From assembly GCA_003153315.1 (NCBI GenBank), contig PLYA01000077.1:2527-66526 (forward strand): DNA of 64,000 nt. The letters are read 5' to 3'. Below, in pieces: positions 18,075-28,392 of the stretch. The position numbers and the translations under genes are program-made. Under the pieces are notes generated by a model. The model worked only from the letters and a program-made list of their open reading frames with translations, did no database searches and had not been told where the DNA came from. The DNA is from Bacteroidota bacterium (GTDB taxonomy: Bacteria; Bacteroidota; Bacteroidia; B-17B0; Aurantibacillaceae). Every line of letters begins with the position of its first letter. The first letter of the stretch is position 1.

Positions 18075-18250
18075 GATAGTTTTTTGTAAGCTTTTTTTAC
18101 CTTGGTTGATGGGCTTTTTAACCTCAATGTTAAATAATTGTTAAGTAAAAAACAGGGCATTTTTTATGCTGTTTTGCGTTAGGGGATTAGCTCAACGTTT
18201 TAGTTTTTTTTGTTTCGCAGAATGCCGAAAAGGCATTTGAAACGGAAATC

Positions 18251-18300
18251 CTTTTGCTGCGTGAGATTGCCGCGCTTCGCTCGCAATGACGGGAAGTAGC
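18251..18300. repeat. Dispersed intergenic repeat of the CGTCATTGCGAGCGAAGCGCGGCAATCTC type
   Basis: ccttttgctgcgtgagattgccgcgcttcgctcgcaatgacgg. Its spurious translation gives the familiar SRHCERSAAIS / LRAKRGNL peptides. Confidence 0.75.
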
Positions 18301-18353
18301 AAAAGATTGAAGTGGAAAGCCCGACGGTGGTAACCCACCGGAACGCCCAAAGA

Positions 18354-19625
18354 CTAAACAGCAGGCAGTGCTTTTGCTTTGCACTCGCCAAAGCCAACAC
18401 GCACGTTCCCTTTTTTGCAATGCCCTTTTATAATTACGGTATCGTTATCGTTAATAAACTTGCGTTCGCTGCCGTCTTTTAGTTTTATGGGGGTGGTACC
18501 TCTCCAGGTAAGCTCCAGCATAGAACCAAACTGGTGTTTATCGGGCCCGCTAATAGTACCGGATGCCATCATATCGCCCACATTTACGTTACAACCGTTT
18601 ACGGTGTGATGCGCCAGTTGCTGCTCTGCCGTCCAGTACATGTATTTGTAATTGCTTTCGGAAACCATAGTGGCTTCTCCATTTTCAGGTTGTATTAACA
18701 CCTCCAGATTAATATCAATGTTTTTGTTTCCGGTATATTCTAAGTACGGGAGCACTTTAGGGTCTTGCTTATAACCTTCTACTCTAAAAGGCTCTAAAGC
18801 ATCAAGGGTAACAATCCATGGCGACATGGTAGAGGCAAAGTTCTTAGCTAGAAAAGGTCCGAGTGGAACATACTCCCAGGTTTGTATATCGCGTGCGCTC
18901 CAATCATTAAACAACACCATGCCGAAGATATAATCATCAGCTTTTTCGGTTGAGATGCTTTCTCCCATTTTTGTTGACTTTCCAATAATAAAAGCAGTCT
19001 CCAATTCAAAATCAAGCAACTTGCAAGGACCAAACACAGGAGGTGCATCCGTAGGTTTGGTTTGCCCTTTCGGACGATGGAATCTATGCCCCGATACACG
19101 AATGGAAGAAGCCCTGCCGTGATAACCCACCGGCAAATGCTTCCAGTTAGGCAATAAAGCATTTTCAGGGTCACGGAACATTTTACCCACATTGGTGGCA
19201 TGGTCTATGCTCGAATAAAAATCGGTGTAATCGCCAATATGAACAGGCAATAACATTTGTACATCGCTCTGATGCCTGAATATTTGCTTACGATGCGCTT
19301 CATTATTTTGAAGTTCTTTATTTTCAACAGTAAGCAAATCAGAAATGCGGTCTCTTACCGCACGGGTAGTTTGTTTGCCCAGTGCAATAAAATCATTTAA
19401 ATGCTTTGCTGAGAAGATATGTGCGGGTAAATTAACTCCGTTAAAATAATGCAGATGCTGAAGCGCATTCAAATCCATCACATACTCGCCAATAGCTATA
19501 CAGGCATGGTGTTCAATTTGACTATCCTTATAAACCCCGAAAGGAATGTTTTGAATAGAGAAATCAGTATCAGGTTTTATTTCTATCCACGATTTTAACG
19601 CAGGGTTGTTAGCTTTTATTTCCAT
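18354..19625 (-). CDS. fahA: Fumarylacetoacetase
   Basis: DFYSSIDHATNVGKMFRDPENALLPNWKHLPVGYHGRASS, LDFELETAFIIG, FNDWSARDIQTWEYVPLGPFLAKNF, GSMLELTWRGTTPI. Confidence 0.97.
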   Translation of the reverse strand: MEIKANNPALKSWIEIKPDTDFSIQNIPFGVYKDSQIEHHACIAIGEYVMDLNALQHLHYFNGVNLPAHIFSAKHLNDFIALGKQTTRAVRDRISDLLTVENKELQNNEAHRKQIFRHQSDVQMLLPVHIGDYTDFYSSIDHATNVGKMFRDPENALLPNWKHLPVGYHGRASSIRVSGHRFHRPKGQTKPTDAPPVFGPCKLLDFELETAFIIGKSTKMGESISTEKADDYIFGMVLFNDWSARDIQTWEYVPLGPFLAKNFASTMSPWIVTLDALEPFRVEGYKQDPKVLPYLEYTGNKNIDINLEVLIQPENGEATMVSESNYKYMYWTAEQQLAHHTVNGCNVNVGDMMASGTISGPDKHQFGSMLELTWRGTTPIKLKDGSERKFINDNDTVIIKGHCKKGNVRVGFGECKAKALPAV

Positions 19626-19676
19626 ATAAATTATTGCAGTAATATTACGTGGTAAATTTAATGACTTATTAAGACC

Positions 19677-21206
19677 GTGAAAAAAATAAAAATTGTATCA
19701 TGTATCATGTCTTTTGTATCAAGAGTTGGTACAATGTACAAAATACAATATACAATGCTGCTCCTTGTTTACTGCTTACTGTTTACTGCTAACTGTTATT
19801 CTCAGCAAACCATAACTGATTTTATTACTGATTTAAAGAAAGAGAATGAATTACAAAACGCATCTGTCAGCCTTTGTGCTATGGATGCGCAAACAGGCAC
19901 TGTAGTTTGCGAATATAATTCCAAGCTTAGTTTAACCCCTGCCAGTACGATGAAAATTATTACCACCGCAAGCGCTTTGCAATTGCTGGGTAAAGATTTC
20001 AGGTATGAAACTCTTTTGCAATACTCTGGTACGTTTGATAAAGAAAGTGGGGTGATTAATGGCGACTTATATATTAAGGGCAGTGGTGACCCATCGCTTA
20101 ATTCAGAGTATTTCCGCAAAGAAGAAGATACCTTTTATGTAGCCAATAAATGGGCAAAGGCTTTAAAAGATAAAGGTGTAAAGAAAATAACAGGTCAGTT
20201 GGTGGTGGATATCAGTTGCTTTGAAGAAGATATACCTGCCAATTGGGTATGGGGCGATATGGGTAATTACTTTGGTGCTGCTCCTTCGGGTTTATCTTAT
20301 ACAGATAATAAGTTTTATATCGTATATAAACCTGCCGCTAAGAATGGAGATAGTATGTCCATCAGTAAACTGGTTCCACAAATAGATAATGTAAACATCA
20401 GCAGTTATGTAAAAGCAGGCGGAGTGGAAGATAATGCCATGGTGTATCGCGCACCTTATGATATGGATATAAAGATTAGCGGCACATTACCTGTAAGCAC
20501 CAAGGCTCTTTCTATTGAGGGTTCTCTGCCGTTTCCTGAACAACTATTAGCCAAACATTTCCAACAAGCTTTGGCAACGCAAGGTATTGAGCTAACTAAT
20601 AAAACTGTTTTAAAAATAACCGCTTATACTAAAAAGCAATACACACAGAAACTGACTACTATATACACAAACAAATCTGCAACCTTAGAGAAGATAATCT
20701 TCTTTACCAACTTGCACAGCAACAACCAATACGCAGAAAGTATTTTCAGAACCATAGCACTAAAGAAAGCAGGCTTTGGCAGCAACTGGCAGGGTATACA
20801 AACCATTACCAATCATTTAAAAACAAATGGCTTTGATGCAAATGGTTTATTTATTAGCGATGGTAGTGGATTATCTCGAAGCAACGGTGTTACATCAGAA
20901 CACCTGACAAAAATACTTTATATGATGTGCAGTGATACACTTACTAAATTACCTTTTGCCAATTCTTTGCCGGTAGCAGGGGTTAGCGGTTCTTTACGCA
21001 ACTTAGGAAAAGGCACTGCTTTAGAGAACAATTTTAAAGCTAAAAGCGGATACATTACCCGCGTACGCTCTTATGCCGGTTATATGAAAACAAAAAGCGG
21101 AAAAGATATTTGTGTTAGTCTTATTATAAATAACTTTAATGGTAGTCCAAGCGATACAAAAAAACGAATGGAGCAGATATTCCTAAAGATTTATGAAAGC
21201 TTCTAA
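19677..21206 (+). CDS. dacB: D-alanyl-D-alanine carboxypeptidase/endopeptidase (PBP4, S13 family)
   Basis: LTPASTMKIITTASAL, IKGSGDPSL, DGSGLSRSNGVT, KAKSGYITRVRSYAGY. Confidence 0.92.
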   Translation: MKKIKIVSCIMSFVSRVGTMYKIQYTMLLLVYCLLFTANCYSQQTITDFITDLKKENELQNASVSLCAMDAQTGTVVCEYNSKLSLTPASTMKIITTASALQLLGKDFRYETLLQYSGTFDKESGVINGDLYIKGSGDPSLNSEYFRKEEDTFYVANKWAKALKDKGVKKITGQLVVDISCFEEDIPANWVWGDMGNYFGAAPSGLSYTDNKFYIVYKPAAKNGDSMSISKLVPQIDNVNISSYVKAGGVEDNAMVYRAPYDMDIKISGTLPVSTKALSIEGSLPFPEQLLAKHFQQALATQGIELTNKTVLKITAYTKKQYTQKLTTIYTNKSATLEKIIFFTNLHSNNQYAESIFRTIALKKAGFGSNWQGIQTITNHLKTNGFDANGLFISDGSGLSRSNGVTSEHLTKILYMMCSDTLTKLPFANSLPVAGVSGSLRNLGKGTALENNFKAKSGYITRVRSYAGYMKTKSGKDICVSLIINNFNGSPSDTKKRMEQIFLKIYESF

Positions 21207-21283
21207 ATAAATACAATCTAAAACCTCTCATCCTTATTAAATACCGCTTTTAAATCTAACCTGATTGGGTATTCCAAAAAAAT

Positions 21284-21291
21284 TATCTTTG
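21284..21291 (+). promoter_or_regulatory. Bacteroidota-type -7 promoter box
   Basis: TATCTTTG (TAnnTTTG) 18 nt upstream of the ATG at 21309. Confidence 0.5.
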
Positions 21292-21308
21292 TCGAAAATC
21301 ATTATACA

Positions 21309-24206
21309 ATGAACATTACAAAAATTTTAACTTTAACACTTGTTGCATCTGCAATGATATTTAATGCGCAAAACAATAAAGCGCAAACGTCTAAAAGAAC
21401 AAATATCCTGGACGCTAAAAATCCTAACAATACTATTAAACTGCTTGAAACGGTTACGAAGAAAAGTGATAATGAAATTGTTATTCCGTATAAGAAATAT
21501 GTAATGCCCAATGGCATGAACATAGTAATACACGAAGACCATAGCGACCCTATTGTTTATGTAGATGTTACTTACCATGTAGGCTCTGCAAGAGAGCAGG
21601 AAGGAAGAAGCGGTTTTGCACATTTTTTTGAACACATGATGTTTCAGGGTTCCAAGCACGTTGCCGATGAACAACATATTAAAACTGTATCTGAGGCAGG
21701 TGGAATTATGAATGGTAGTACCAATACAGATCGTACCAACTATTGGGAAGTAATGCCAATAAACCAATTAGAGGCTGCCTTGTGGTTGGAAAGCGACCGT
21801 ATGGGCTTCTTGTTGGATAGCGTTACACAAACCAAGTTCGAGGTACAGCGTTCTACTGTTAAAAACGAACGCGGACAAAACTACGATAACCGTCCGTATG
21901 GATTGGTGCAGGAAAAAATCGGAGAAGCTTTATATCCCGAAGGGCATCCATACTCTTGGAGCACTATAGGTTATTTAGTTGATTTAGACAGGGTAGATGT
22001 AAATGATTTAAAGCGTTTTTATCTGCGTTGGTATGGTGCTAATAATGCTACGCTTACTATTTCGGGAGATGTAACCGCTGAAAAAATTCTTCCTTTAATT
22101 GAAAAATACTTCGGTGATATTCCTGCGGGGCCTGCCGTAAAACCTATGCCTAAAATGCCTGCTGTATTAACTGATACTAGATATATTTCTTACGAGGATA
22201 ATATAAAATTCCCCATGATTGTGATGACCTGGCCCAGCGTTAATGTCTATAATCCAGAAAGTGCTGCTATGGACGCATTGGGTCGTATGCTGGCAGGTTC
22301 TAAATCTACTCCGTTTGAGTTGGGTTTAATTAAAACTAAAAAAGCAGTAGCTGTTCAATGCTTTAATTATGATAGAGAACTGTCCGGACAACTTATGTTG
22401 CAAGTGCGTGCAAATCAGGGAAGCAATTTAGCTGATATGCAAAAAGAAATTAATACCATATTTGAGAATTGGGAAAAACAAGGCGGTGTAACAGATGCGG
22501 AATTGGCACGCTATAAAGTATCTACTAAATCGGAGTATATAAATAGACTTAACACAGTACGTGAAAAAGGTGCTGCCTTGGCACAATATCAAACCATTAC
22601 AGGTAACCCCGATTATATTAAAAAAGAATTAGAAGCGGTTGAAAAACTTACCAAGCAGGATATTATGAATGCCTATGCTAAATACATCAAAGGAAAACCA
22701 AGTGTAATATTAAGCGTGGTGCCTAAAGGCAAACCCGAATTAAAAGCGCATGAAGATTCTTGGAAAATGTACGAAAGAAATATTCAACAGGAATCTGCTG
22801 AGTATAAAGGATTAACCTATAACCCGATTAAAGAAACATTTGATAGAGGAATGAAACCTGCCGGTGCTGAAAACCCTATAGTTAAAGTACCTGTTTACTG
22901 GCAGGATAAATTCCCTAATGGAATTAAGTTTATAGGTACTTATTCTAACGAAGTTCCTAAGGTTTCTATGCAAATTGCTATACTTGCCGGGCATCGATTT
23001 GAAACTACCGATAAAGCCGGACTTGCCTACCTCACTGCAAATCTTTTAAACGAATCTACCGAAAAGCATACCGCCGAAGAAATCAGTGATATGTTGGAAG
23101 CCCTTGGTTCTGATATTGATATATCCTGCAACGGAACAGAGATTGCTATGAATATCACCTCGCTTACCGAAAACATAGATAAAACCCTTGCCATTGCCGA
23201 AGAGATTTTATATCATCCTAAGTTTAGTCAGGATGATTTTGACCGTTCCAAAAAGCAACAATTGGATGCCATACAACAACAGCAAACAAGTGCCAGTGCT
23301 ATTGCCGATCAGCAATTTGCCCGAATCTTATACGGAAGTACTCACATTATGGGTTTACCAACCACAGGTACTACCGAAACGGTAAATACACTTACGTTAG
23401 ATGATGTAAAGGGGTATTACAAATCGCATTTATCTCCATCGCAAAGCGAAGTAATGTTGGTAGGTAATTTAACCCAGCAACAACTAATGCCTAAGCTTGC
23501 TTTCTTAAAGAATTGGGTAGATGTAAAAGTTACCAAAGCTGCCGAGCCAACCCTACCCACCATTGCCAAAACAAGTGTTTATTTTGTAGATAAGAAAGCT
23601 GCACCTCAGTCAGAGATACGCATTGGCTGTATGTCCTTACCTTATGATGCCACAGGCGATTATTACAAATCAACCATTATGAGCTTTCCTTTTGGAGGAG
23701 CCTTTAATAGTCGTTTAAATCTTTTACTAAGAGAAAAACGTGGCTTTACCTACGGTGCCCGTGGAGGATTTAACGGCGGGCGTTACGATGGTAATTTTGT
23801 AATGAGTGCCGGCGTGCGTGCTAATAGTACTGATAGCTCGGTAGTTGATTTTATGACCGAAATGAAAACCTATGCCGATAAAGGCATCAGTGCCGATGAA
23901 CTTGGCTTTACCAAAAGCAGTATGGGCCAGAGCGATGCACTTAAATACGAAGCGCCTTTTCAAAAAGCTATGTTCTTAAAGCGCTTACTGGATTATAACT
24001 TAGACGGAACCTATGTAAAAAAACAAAGCGATATCCTTTCTGCTATCACACAAAGTGAGGTTAGCGCACTTGCTAAAAAGTACCTGCCTTACAATAACGT
24101 AAACATTATTATAGTAGGTGATAAACAAAATAACTTAGATAAGATTAAGAAACTTGGCTACGATGTGAAACTGCTTGATGTTACTGGCAAAGAGATTGCG
24201 GAGTAG
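21309..24206 (+). CDS. M16 family zinc metalloprotease (tandem M16 domains)
   Basis: GFAHFFEHMMFQGSKH (HxxEH) with second M16 half and C-terminal LREKRGFTYGARGGF. Confidence 0.94.
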   Translation: MNITKILTLTLVASAMIFNAQNNKAQTSKRTNILDAKNPNNTIKLLETVTKKSDNEIVIPYKKYVMPNGMNIVIHEDHSDPIVYVDVTYHVGSAREQEGRSGFAHFFEHMMFQGSKHVADEQHIKTVSEAGGIMNGSTNTDRTNYWEVMPINQLEAALWLESDRMGFLLDSVTQTKFEVQRSTVKNERGQNYDNRPYGLVQEKIGEALYPEGHPYSWSTIGYLVDLDRVDVNDLKRFYLRWYGANNATLTISGDVTAEKILPLIEKYFGDIPAGPAVKPMPKMPAVLTDTRYISYEDNIKFPMIVMTWPSVNVYNPESAAMDALGRMLAGSKSTPFELGLIKTKKAVAVQCFNYDRELSGQLMLQVRANQGSNLADMQKEINTIFENWEKQGGVTDAELARYKVSTKSEYINRLNTVREKGAALAQYQTITGNPDYIKKELEAVEKLTKQDIMNAYAKYIKGKPSVILSVVPKGKPELKAHEDSWKMYERNIQQESAEYKGLTYNPIKETFDRGMKPAGAENPIVKVPVYWQDKFPNGIKFIGTYSNEVPKVSMQIAILAGHRFETTDKAGLAYLTANLLNESTEKHTAEEISDMLEALGSDIDISCNGTEIAMNITSLTENIDKTLAIAEEILYHPKFSQDDFDRSKKQQLDAIQQQQTSASAIADQQFARILYGSTHIMGLPTTGTTETVNTLTLDDVKGYYKSHLSPSQSEVMLVGNLTQQQLMPKLAFLKNWVDVKVTKAAEPTLPTIAKTSVYFVDKKAAPQSEIRIGCMSLPYDATGDYYKSTIMSFPFGGAFNSRLNLLLREKRGFTYGARGGFNGGRYDGNFVMSAGVRANSTDSSVVDFMTEMKTYADKGISADELGFTKSSMGQSDALKYEAPFQKAMFLKRLLDYNLDGTYVKKQSDILSAITQSEVSALAKKYLPYNNVNIIIVGDKQNNLDKIKKLGYDVKLLDVTGKEIAE

Positions 24207-24403
24207 GCATTTAGATAGAATCTTTAATTAACGGATAGATTAATTTGAAGGCTGGGATTCCAAATCTATGCTTTAAAAATTAAACTTTTTTCGATGATAG
24301 TCATGACTATTGTAGCAATAGTCATCAGTCTCATTACAATAGTCAACACTATCACTATGAAATTTTTACTTATTAGGGTAAAAAATGAAGTTTTTGGAAC
24401 TAA

Positions 24404-25201
24404 TTACTTATTCTCATCGCCCAAAGCATCTACTTTGCTTTTGTCGGCGGTAATATACATGTCTATTTTTGCCCCTGTGCTCACTTCGCGGTCATTTCCG
24501 GGCGCAGGAGTTTGTCGGTACACAAGCGCTTCGCAGGTGTCTTTCACGGTTTTATCGGCTATAATAGTGCCCACCTGTAAGGCAGAAGACTGTATTTTAC
24601 TTCTTGCATCGCAAAAACTCATTCCAATCAGGTTGGGCAGGGCCATGGTTTCATTATCTCCGTTTCCTTTACCTACCTGCAATTCAATTAAAGAGCCTTT
24701 TTTAATGCGGGTTCCCGGCGCAATTTCTTTGCCTTTATAAAATTGTTTAACCACACAGTTTTTGCAACCATCGGCAATATATTTCACGTTGGCTTTCAAT
24801 CCATAACTCTCTATCATGGCTATTGCCTGCCTTACCGACCTGTCTACCAATTTAGGCATTTCAATTTGCGGAGGCAGCATAGAGGTAACGTATAGATAAA
24901 TAACACGGTTTTCTTTTACTTCGCTTTCCTTCTCGGGATCTTGCCTTATAATGGTTCCCGGTGTTTGCTGCGGACTGTAAATAGAATCTATAATCTGGTA
25001 ACGAAGCTGTTTGTCTTTAATAAAATCGTCTAAAGCTGCAATGGGTTTTCCTGTAAAATCAGGTACTTTAATGGTTATATTGTGCTTAGTAAAAGAAGAA
25101 ACCCATCTAAGCCCTCCCCACATCACTAAAAAAGCAGTAAGCAAAGTCAGGCCTAAGTGAAGAAAAAACTTTTTGGTCTTTATAAATTTAAAGAAACTCA
25201 T
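24404..25201 (-). CDS. PASTA-domain single-pass membrane protein
   Basis: N-terminal TM and three PASTA-like units (IKVPDFTGKPI..., IEMPKLVDRSV..., MALPNLIGMSF...). No kinase domain. Confidence 0.85.
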   Translation of the reverse strand: MSFFKFIKTKKFFLHLGLTLLTAFLVMWGGLRWVSSFTKHNITIKVPDFTGKPIAALDDFIKDKQLRYQIIDSIYSPQQTPGTIIRQDPEKESEVKENRVIYLYVTSMLPPQIEMPKLVDRSVRQAIAMIESYGLKANVKYIADGCKNCVVKQFYKGKEIAPGTRIKKGSLIELQVGKGNGDNETMALPNLIGMSFCDARSKIQSSALQVGTIIADKTVKDTCEALVYRQTPAPGNDREVSTGAKIDMYITADKSKVDALGDENK

Positions 25202-25213
25202 AATTAAGCTAAC

Positions 25214-26227
25214 TTAGGTAAGCAACTCTTTTAGTTTTACAATTTGTTCGGCATTGCCCAGCACAAATATCTTGGCATCGGGTATAATTTTAGTGTCGGC
25301 ATCGGGGTTAATAATATATTCTCCGGCAGCTGTTTTAAACCCAATGATATTAGCTCCTGATTTGTTACGAATCTCTAAATCTTTTAATGTTTTATGACGC
25401 AGGCGCTCAGGTATGTTTTCAAAACTAATCTCCTCCATATTAACCGAATCACCTTCTTGGCCAACCAAATGGTCAATAAACTCAACCACATCGGGTTTCA
25501 TTACTAAGGATGCCATGTGCGCGCCTCCAACCCTGTCGGGCATTATTACATTATTGGCTCCGGCAATTTTTAGTTTGGTATCTGAGTTGTCCTCGCTGGC
25601 ACGACTGATTATAGTAAGATTAGGGTTCAGGTTGCGGGCGGTTAGCACTATAAAAAGATTATCGGCATCAATGGGCAAAGTAGTTATCAAAGCTCTGGCA
25701 CGCAGTATGCCTGCCTTGAGTAATACTTCGTCAAGGGTGGCATCGGCACTAATAACTAAATCGGTATACTTATGTTGCATAGCACCGGTAAGTTCTTTAT
25801 TCTTTTCAATTACTATAAAACGTTGTTTGTGTTTTTTTAGCACCTGTGCGGCTTGCCTGCCATTACGCCCATAGCCGCAAATAATAACATGGTTGTTTAG
25901 CTTTTGTATGGTTTCGTTCAATTTCCTGTTTTTAAATAGTTTGTTAAACTCTCCGTCAAACACAAAGCGTGTAACCGAAGTAACTGCGTAAGCAAATATA
26001 CCAAAACTTATCATCACCAAAAGCGCGGTAAATATTTTACCGTACACATCAAGCGGATGCACTTCTTCAAAGCCAACCGTGGCAATGGTTATAATGGTCA
26101 TATAAAAAGCATCGATATAGGAGTAGTTGCAAATTAAATGGTATCCAACAATTCCTGTAATGGTAATGCCTATAAGCAAATACAAGGGAAGTAAAAAACG
26201 GGTGTATGATTTAAAATCGTTGAACAT
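25214..26227 (-). CDS. Two-TM potassium channel with TrkA-N/RCK domains
   Basis: TIITIATVGFEEV pore, VIICGYGRNGRQAAQVL Rossmann motif, TrkA-C region. Confidence 0.9.
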   Translation of the reverse strand: MFNDFKSYTRFLLPLYLLIGITITGIVGYHLICNYSYIDAFYMTIITIATVGFEEVHPLDVYGKIFTALLVMISFGIFAYAVTSVTRFVFDGEFNKLFKNRKLNETIQKLNNHVIICGYGRNGRQAAQVLKKHKQRFIVIEKNKELTGAMQHKYTDLVISADATLDEVLLKAGILRARALITTLPIDADNLFIVLTARNLNPNLTIISRASEDNSDTKLKIAGANNVIMPDRVGGAHMASLVMKPDVVEFIDHLVGQEGDSVNMEEISFENIPERLRHKTLKDLEIRNKSGANIIGFKTAAGEYIINPDADTKIIPDAKIFVLGNAEQIVKLKELLT

Positions 26228-26242
26228 AGTTTTAAAAAAGTC

Positions 26243-27622
26243 CTACTGAATAATCAGCTTTTGAACCTGAGCAGAAGCACCACTTTGTATTTTTAGTATA
26301 TACATGCCTTTTTGTGCATCAGAAAGATTAATGTTCATACTTTGATTAGCGATATTTTCCTTTAAAGTTGTTTTATAAACTTCATTGCCCAGCATATCAT
26401 GGATAGCAATATCAGTATAACTGGCAATATTAGTTAAGCTAAATGTAAAATACCCATTGCTTGGGTTTGGATAAACTGTTACGCGATTGTTGTTACCTCT
26501 TATCTGCTGAATACCAGCCAGATTATTTCCGATATATTTATTCATTCCATTTGTACTGCCTGTGGTAGGAGTACCTGCCCATCCATGGAGTGTATCTATC
26601 ATTCGAACAACTGATATTTTTTCGGTGTTTGAGGTGTTGGACTCTAAGATAGTCCAATTTGCTCCGTTATCATAGGTTACAGCTGTTGCGTATGCCGAAG
26701 CCGCCTGGTTAAGGCCAACTGACATAAATCCATTCGTTCCGGGAATAGCACAAAAACTATTTTTTCCTATATATATATTTGCCGGTATCAAATTCCATGT
26801 ATGCCCTCCATTGGTTGTATTAAGCACAGTAGTTGTTTGAGTAGTTGAGTTTAGAAACCCCCATACAAGACCATTTAAAGAATCTCTGAAGGCAAGTCCG
26901 TTAGCACCCCCATATAAGCCTGTAGGATAAACAACCCACTTACCACTATCTGATGATGAGTAAACACGCCCGGTGCTGGTACCAAACCAAACCTTTTGTC
27001 CGTAAACTGCATAAGAGTTTGATAAACCGTATTCATTAGCTTGTGGTGTTGGATTAAGTGTATCCAATACACGTCCCCAGTTGGCTCCGCCATTATTTGT
27101 TTGCCATATTTCAAACTTTTGAATACTATATCCTGTTGTATTACCATTAGGGTCGCCAACAGCTATGCCATTATTTGCATCCCAAAAATGAACAAAGTCA
27201 GGAAAGTTGTTTGTGCCGGTAAACATACCCGAACCCGCAATATTATTCCATGTTCCGCCTCCATTGGTTGTTTGCAATATTTGCCCGCTAGTGCCACTTC
27301 CTGCTTTATCAAAAACCGAAATAAAAGCTATATTGGCATCTACTGCGCTAATAGAAGAAGCACTGAACGTATTTGTGTCAGGCAAAAAAGTGCCTACTGT
27401 AAAAGTTGACCCATCTATAGTTCTGGTAAACCTATTTGTGGCAGCGTTTGTAGTTCCATAAAATCCTATAGCCCAAACGGTATTGGTATCTATAACACTT
27501 AGGTAGCGTATGCCTCCGTTTGTATTTAATCCGGAGCCATAAGGTGTCCAGATGGTTGATGCCTGGCTATAAGCACCCAAGCTGATGATACCCAATAAAA
27601 GTGTTGCTAATTGCTTTTTCAT
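26243..27622 (-). CDS. YCF48/BNR-like propeller secreted protein with T9SS sorting domain
   Basis: Repeated TTNGGGTWNNI / QTNNGGANWGRV; C-terminal VTVYPNPSNGYFTFSL...KGMYILKIQ...QKLIIQ. Confidence 0.85.
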   Translation of the reverse strand: MKKQLATLLLGIISLGAYSQASTIWTPYGSGLNTNGGIRYLSVIDTNTVWAIGFYGTTNAATNRFTRTIDGSTFTVGTFLPDTNTFSASSISAVDANIAFISVFDKAGSGTSGQILQTTNGGGTWNNIAGSGMFTGTNNFPDFVHFWDANNGIAVGDPNGNTTGYSIQKFEIWQTNNGGANWGRVLDTLNPTPQANEYGLSNSYAVYGQKVWFGTSTGRVYSSSDSGKWVVYPTGLYGGANGLAFRDSLNGLVWGFLNSTTQTTTVLNTTNGGHTWNLIPANIYIGKNSFCAIPGTNGFMSVGLNQAASAYATAVTYDNGANWTILESNTSNTEKISVVRMIDTLHGWAGTPTTGSTNGMNKYIGNNLAGIQQIRGNNNRVTVYPNPSNGYFTFSLTNIASYTDIAIHDMLGNEVYKTTLKENIANQSMNINLSDAQKGMYILKIQSGASAQVQKLIIQ

Positions 27623-27701
27623 GCGATTAAAAAATCAAGATACAAATGTAGTAAAACGAAAAGCAAATAGATTTAGTATAAATTCAAGATATTAAATGAA
27701 G

Positions 27702-28292
27702 TTATTTACTCTCATTCCAGGTTTTATAAACCGCTTGTTGTTGCGGCCGATTAGGTTCTATTTCGGTTAAAGGTTCACAAGGCTTCAGGGTGGCATGCAA
27801 TTGCGCAGGTAGTTGTTGATATAATTCGGTGCCTTTTGTTTTCCAGGCAATCATTTCATCAGTAACATCTTTTATAACCTTAGCAGGGTTGCCTACTACT
27901 ACTTTACGTTCGGGTATTATTGTATCTGCAGGCACAAAGGTAAGTGCACCAATAATGCAGTTATCTCCAATGTCAACTCTATCCATTACCACAGCATTCA
28001 TGCCTACTAAAACATTCTTACCGATAGTTCCTCCATGTATAATAGCTCCATGACCTATATGGGCAGCTTCTTTAAGTAAAGTAGTTATCCCAGGAAACAT
28101 GTGTATGGTACAATTCTCCTGCACATTACAACCATCTTCAATTAGTATTTGCCCCCAATCGCCTCGTATAGCCGCACCCGGACCCACATACACATTTTTG
28201 CCAATTATAACATTACCGGTTACACAAGCCTGCGGGTGTATAAAAGAACTGGGGTGTATTACAGGTTTGTATCCATTAAATTCATATATCAT
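27702..28292 (-). CDS. Gamma-class carbonic anhydrase-like hexapeptide transferase (PaaY/YrdA type)
   Basis: VYVGPGAAIRGDWGQILIEDGCNVQENCTIHMFPG...HIGHGAIIHGGTIGKNVLVGMNAVVMD. Start adjusted to MIYEFNG. Confidence 0.88.
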   Translation of the reverse strand: MIYEFNGYKPVIHPSSFIHPQACVTGNVIIGKNVYVGPGAAIRGDWGQILIEDGCNVQENCTIHMFPGITTLLKEAAHIGHGAIIHGGTIGKNVLVGMNAVVMDRVDIGDNCIIGALTFVPADTIIPERKVVVGNPAKVIKDVTDEMIAWKTKGTELYQQLPAQLHATLKPCEPLTEIEPNRPQQQAVYKTWNESK

Positions 28293-28360
28293 GTAACAAA
28301 GGTAGAAATAGCTGTTAGTTAATACCACAAATGGGCTATCTTTTTAGCTTAAATTAACCG

Positions 28361-28368
28361 TATATTTG
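28361..28368 (+). promoter_or_regulatory. Bacteroidota-type -7 promoter box
   Basis: TATATTTG upstream of the desaturase ATG at 28393; overlaps the track's non-ATG start. Confidence 0.55.
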
Positions 28369-28392
28369 TGGGCTACAATTAGAGTAAATAAA

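Noticed and set aside
18187-18420. 77-aa and 66-aa minus-strand ORFs (SRHCERSAAIS / LRAKRGNL)
   Set aside because: Well-known spurious translations of a dispersed intergenic repeat, overlapping the end of fumarylacetoacetase.
21333-21767. 144-aa minus-strand ORF
   Set aside because: Antisense to the M16 peptidase; no independent evidence.
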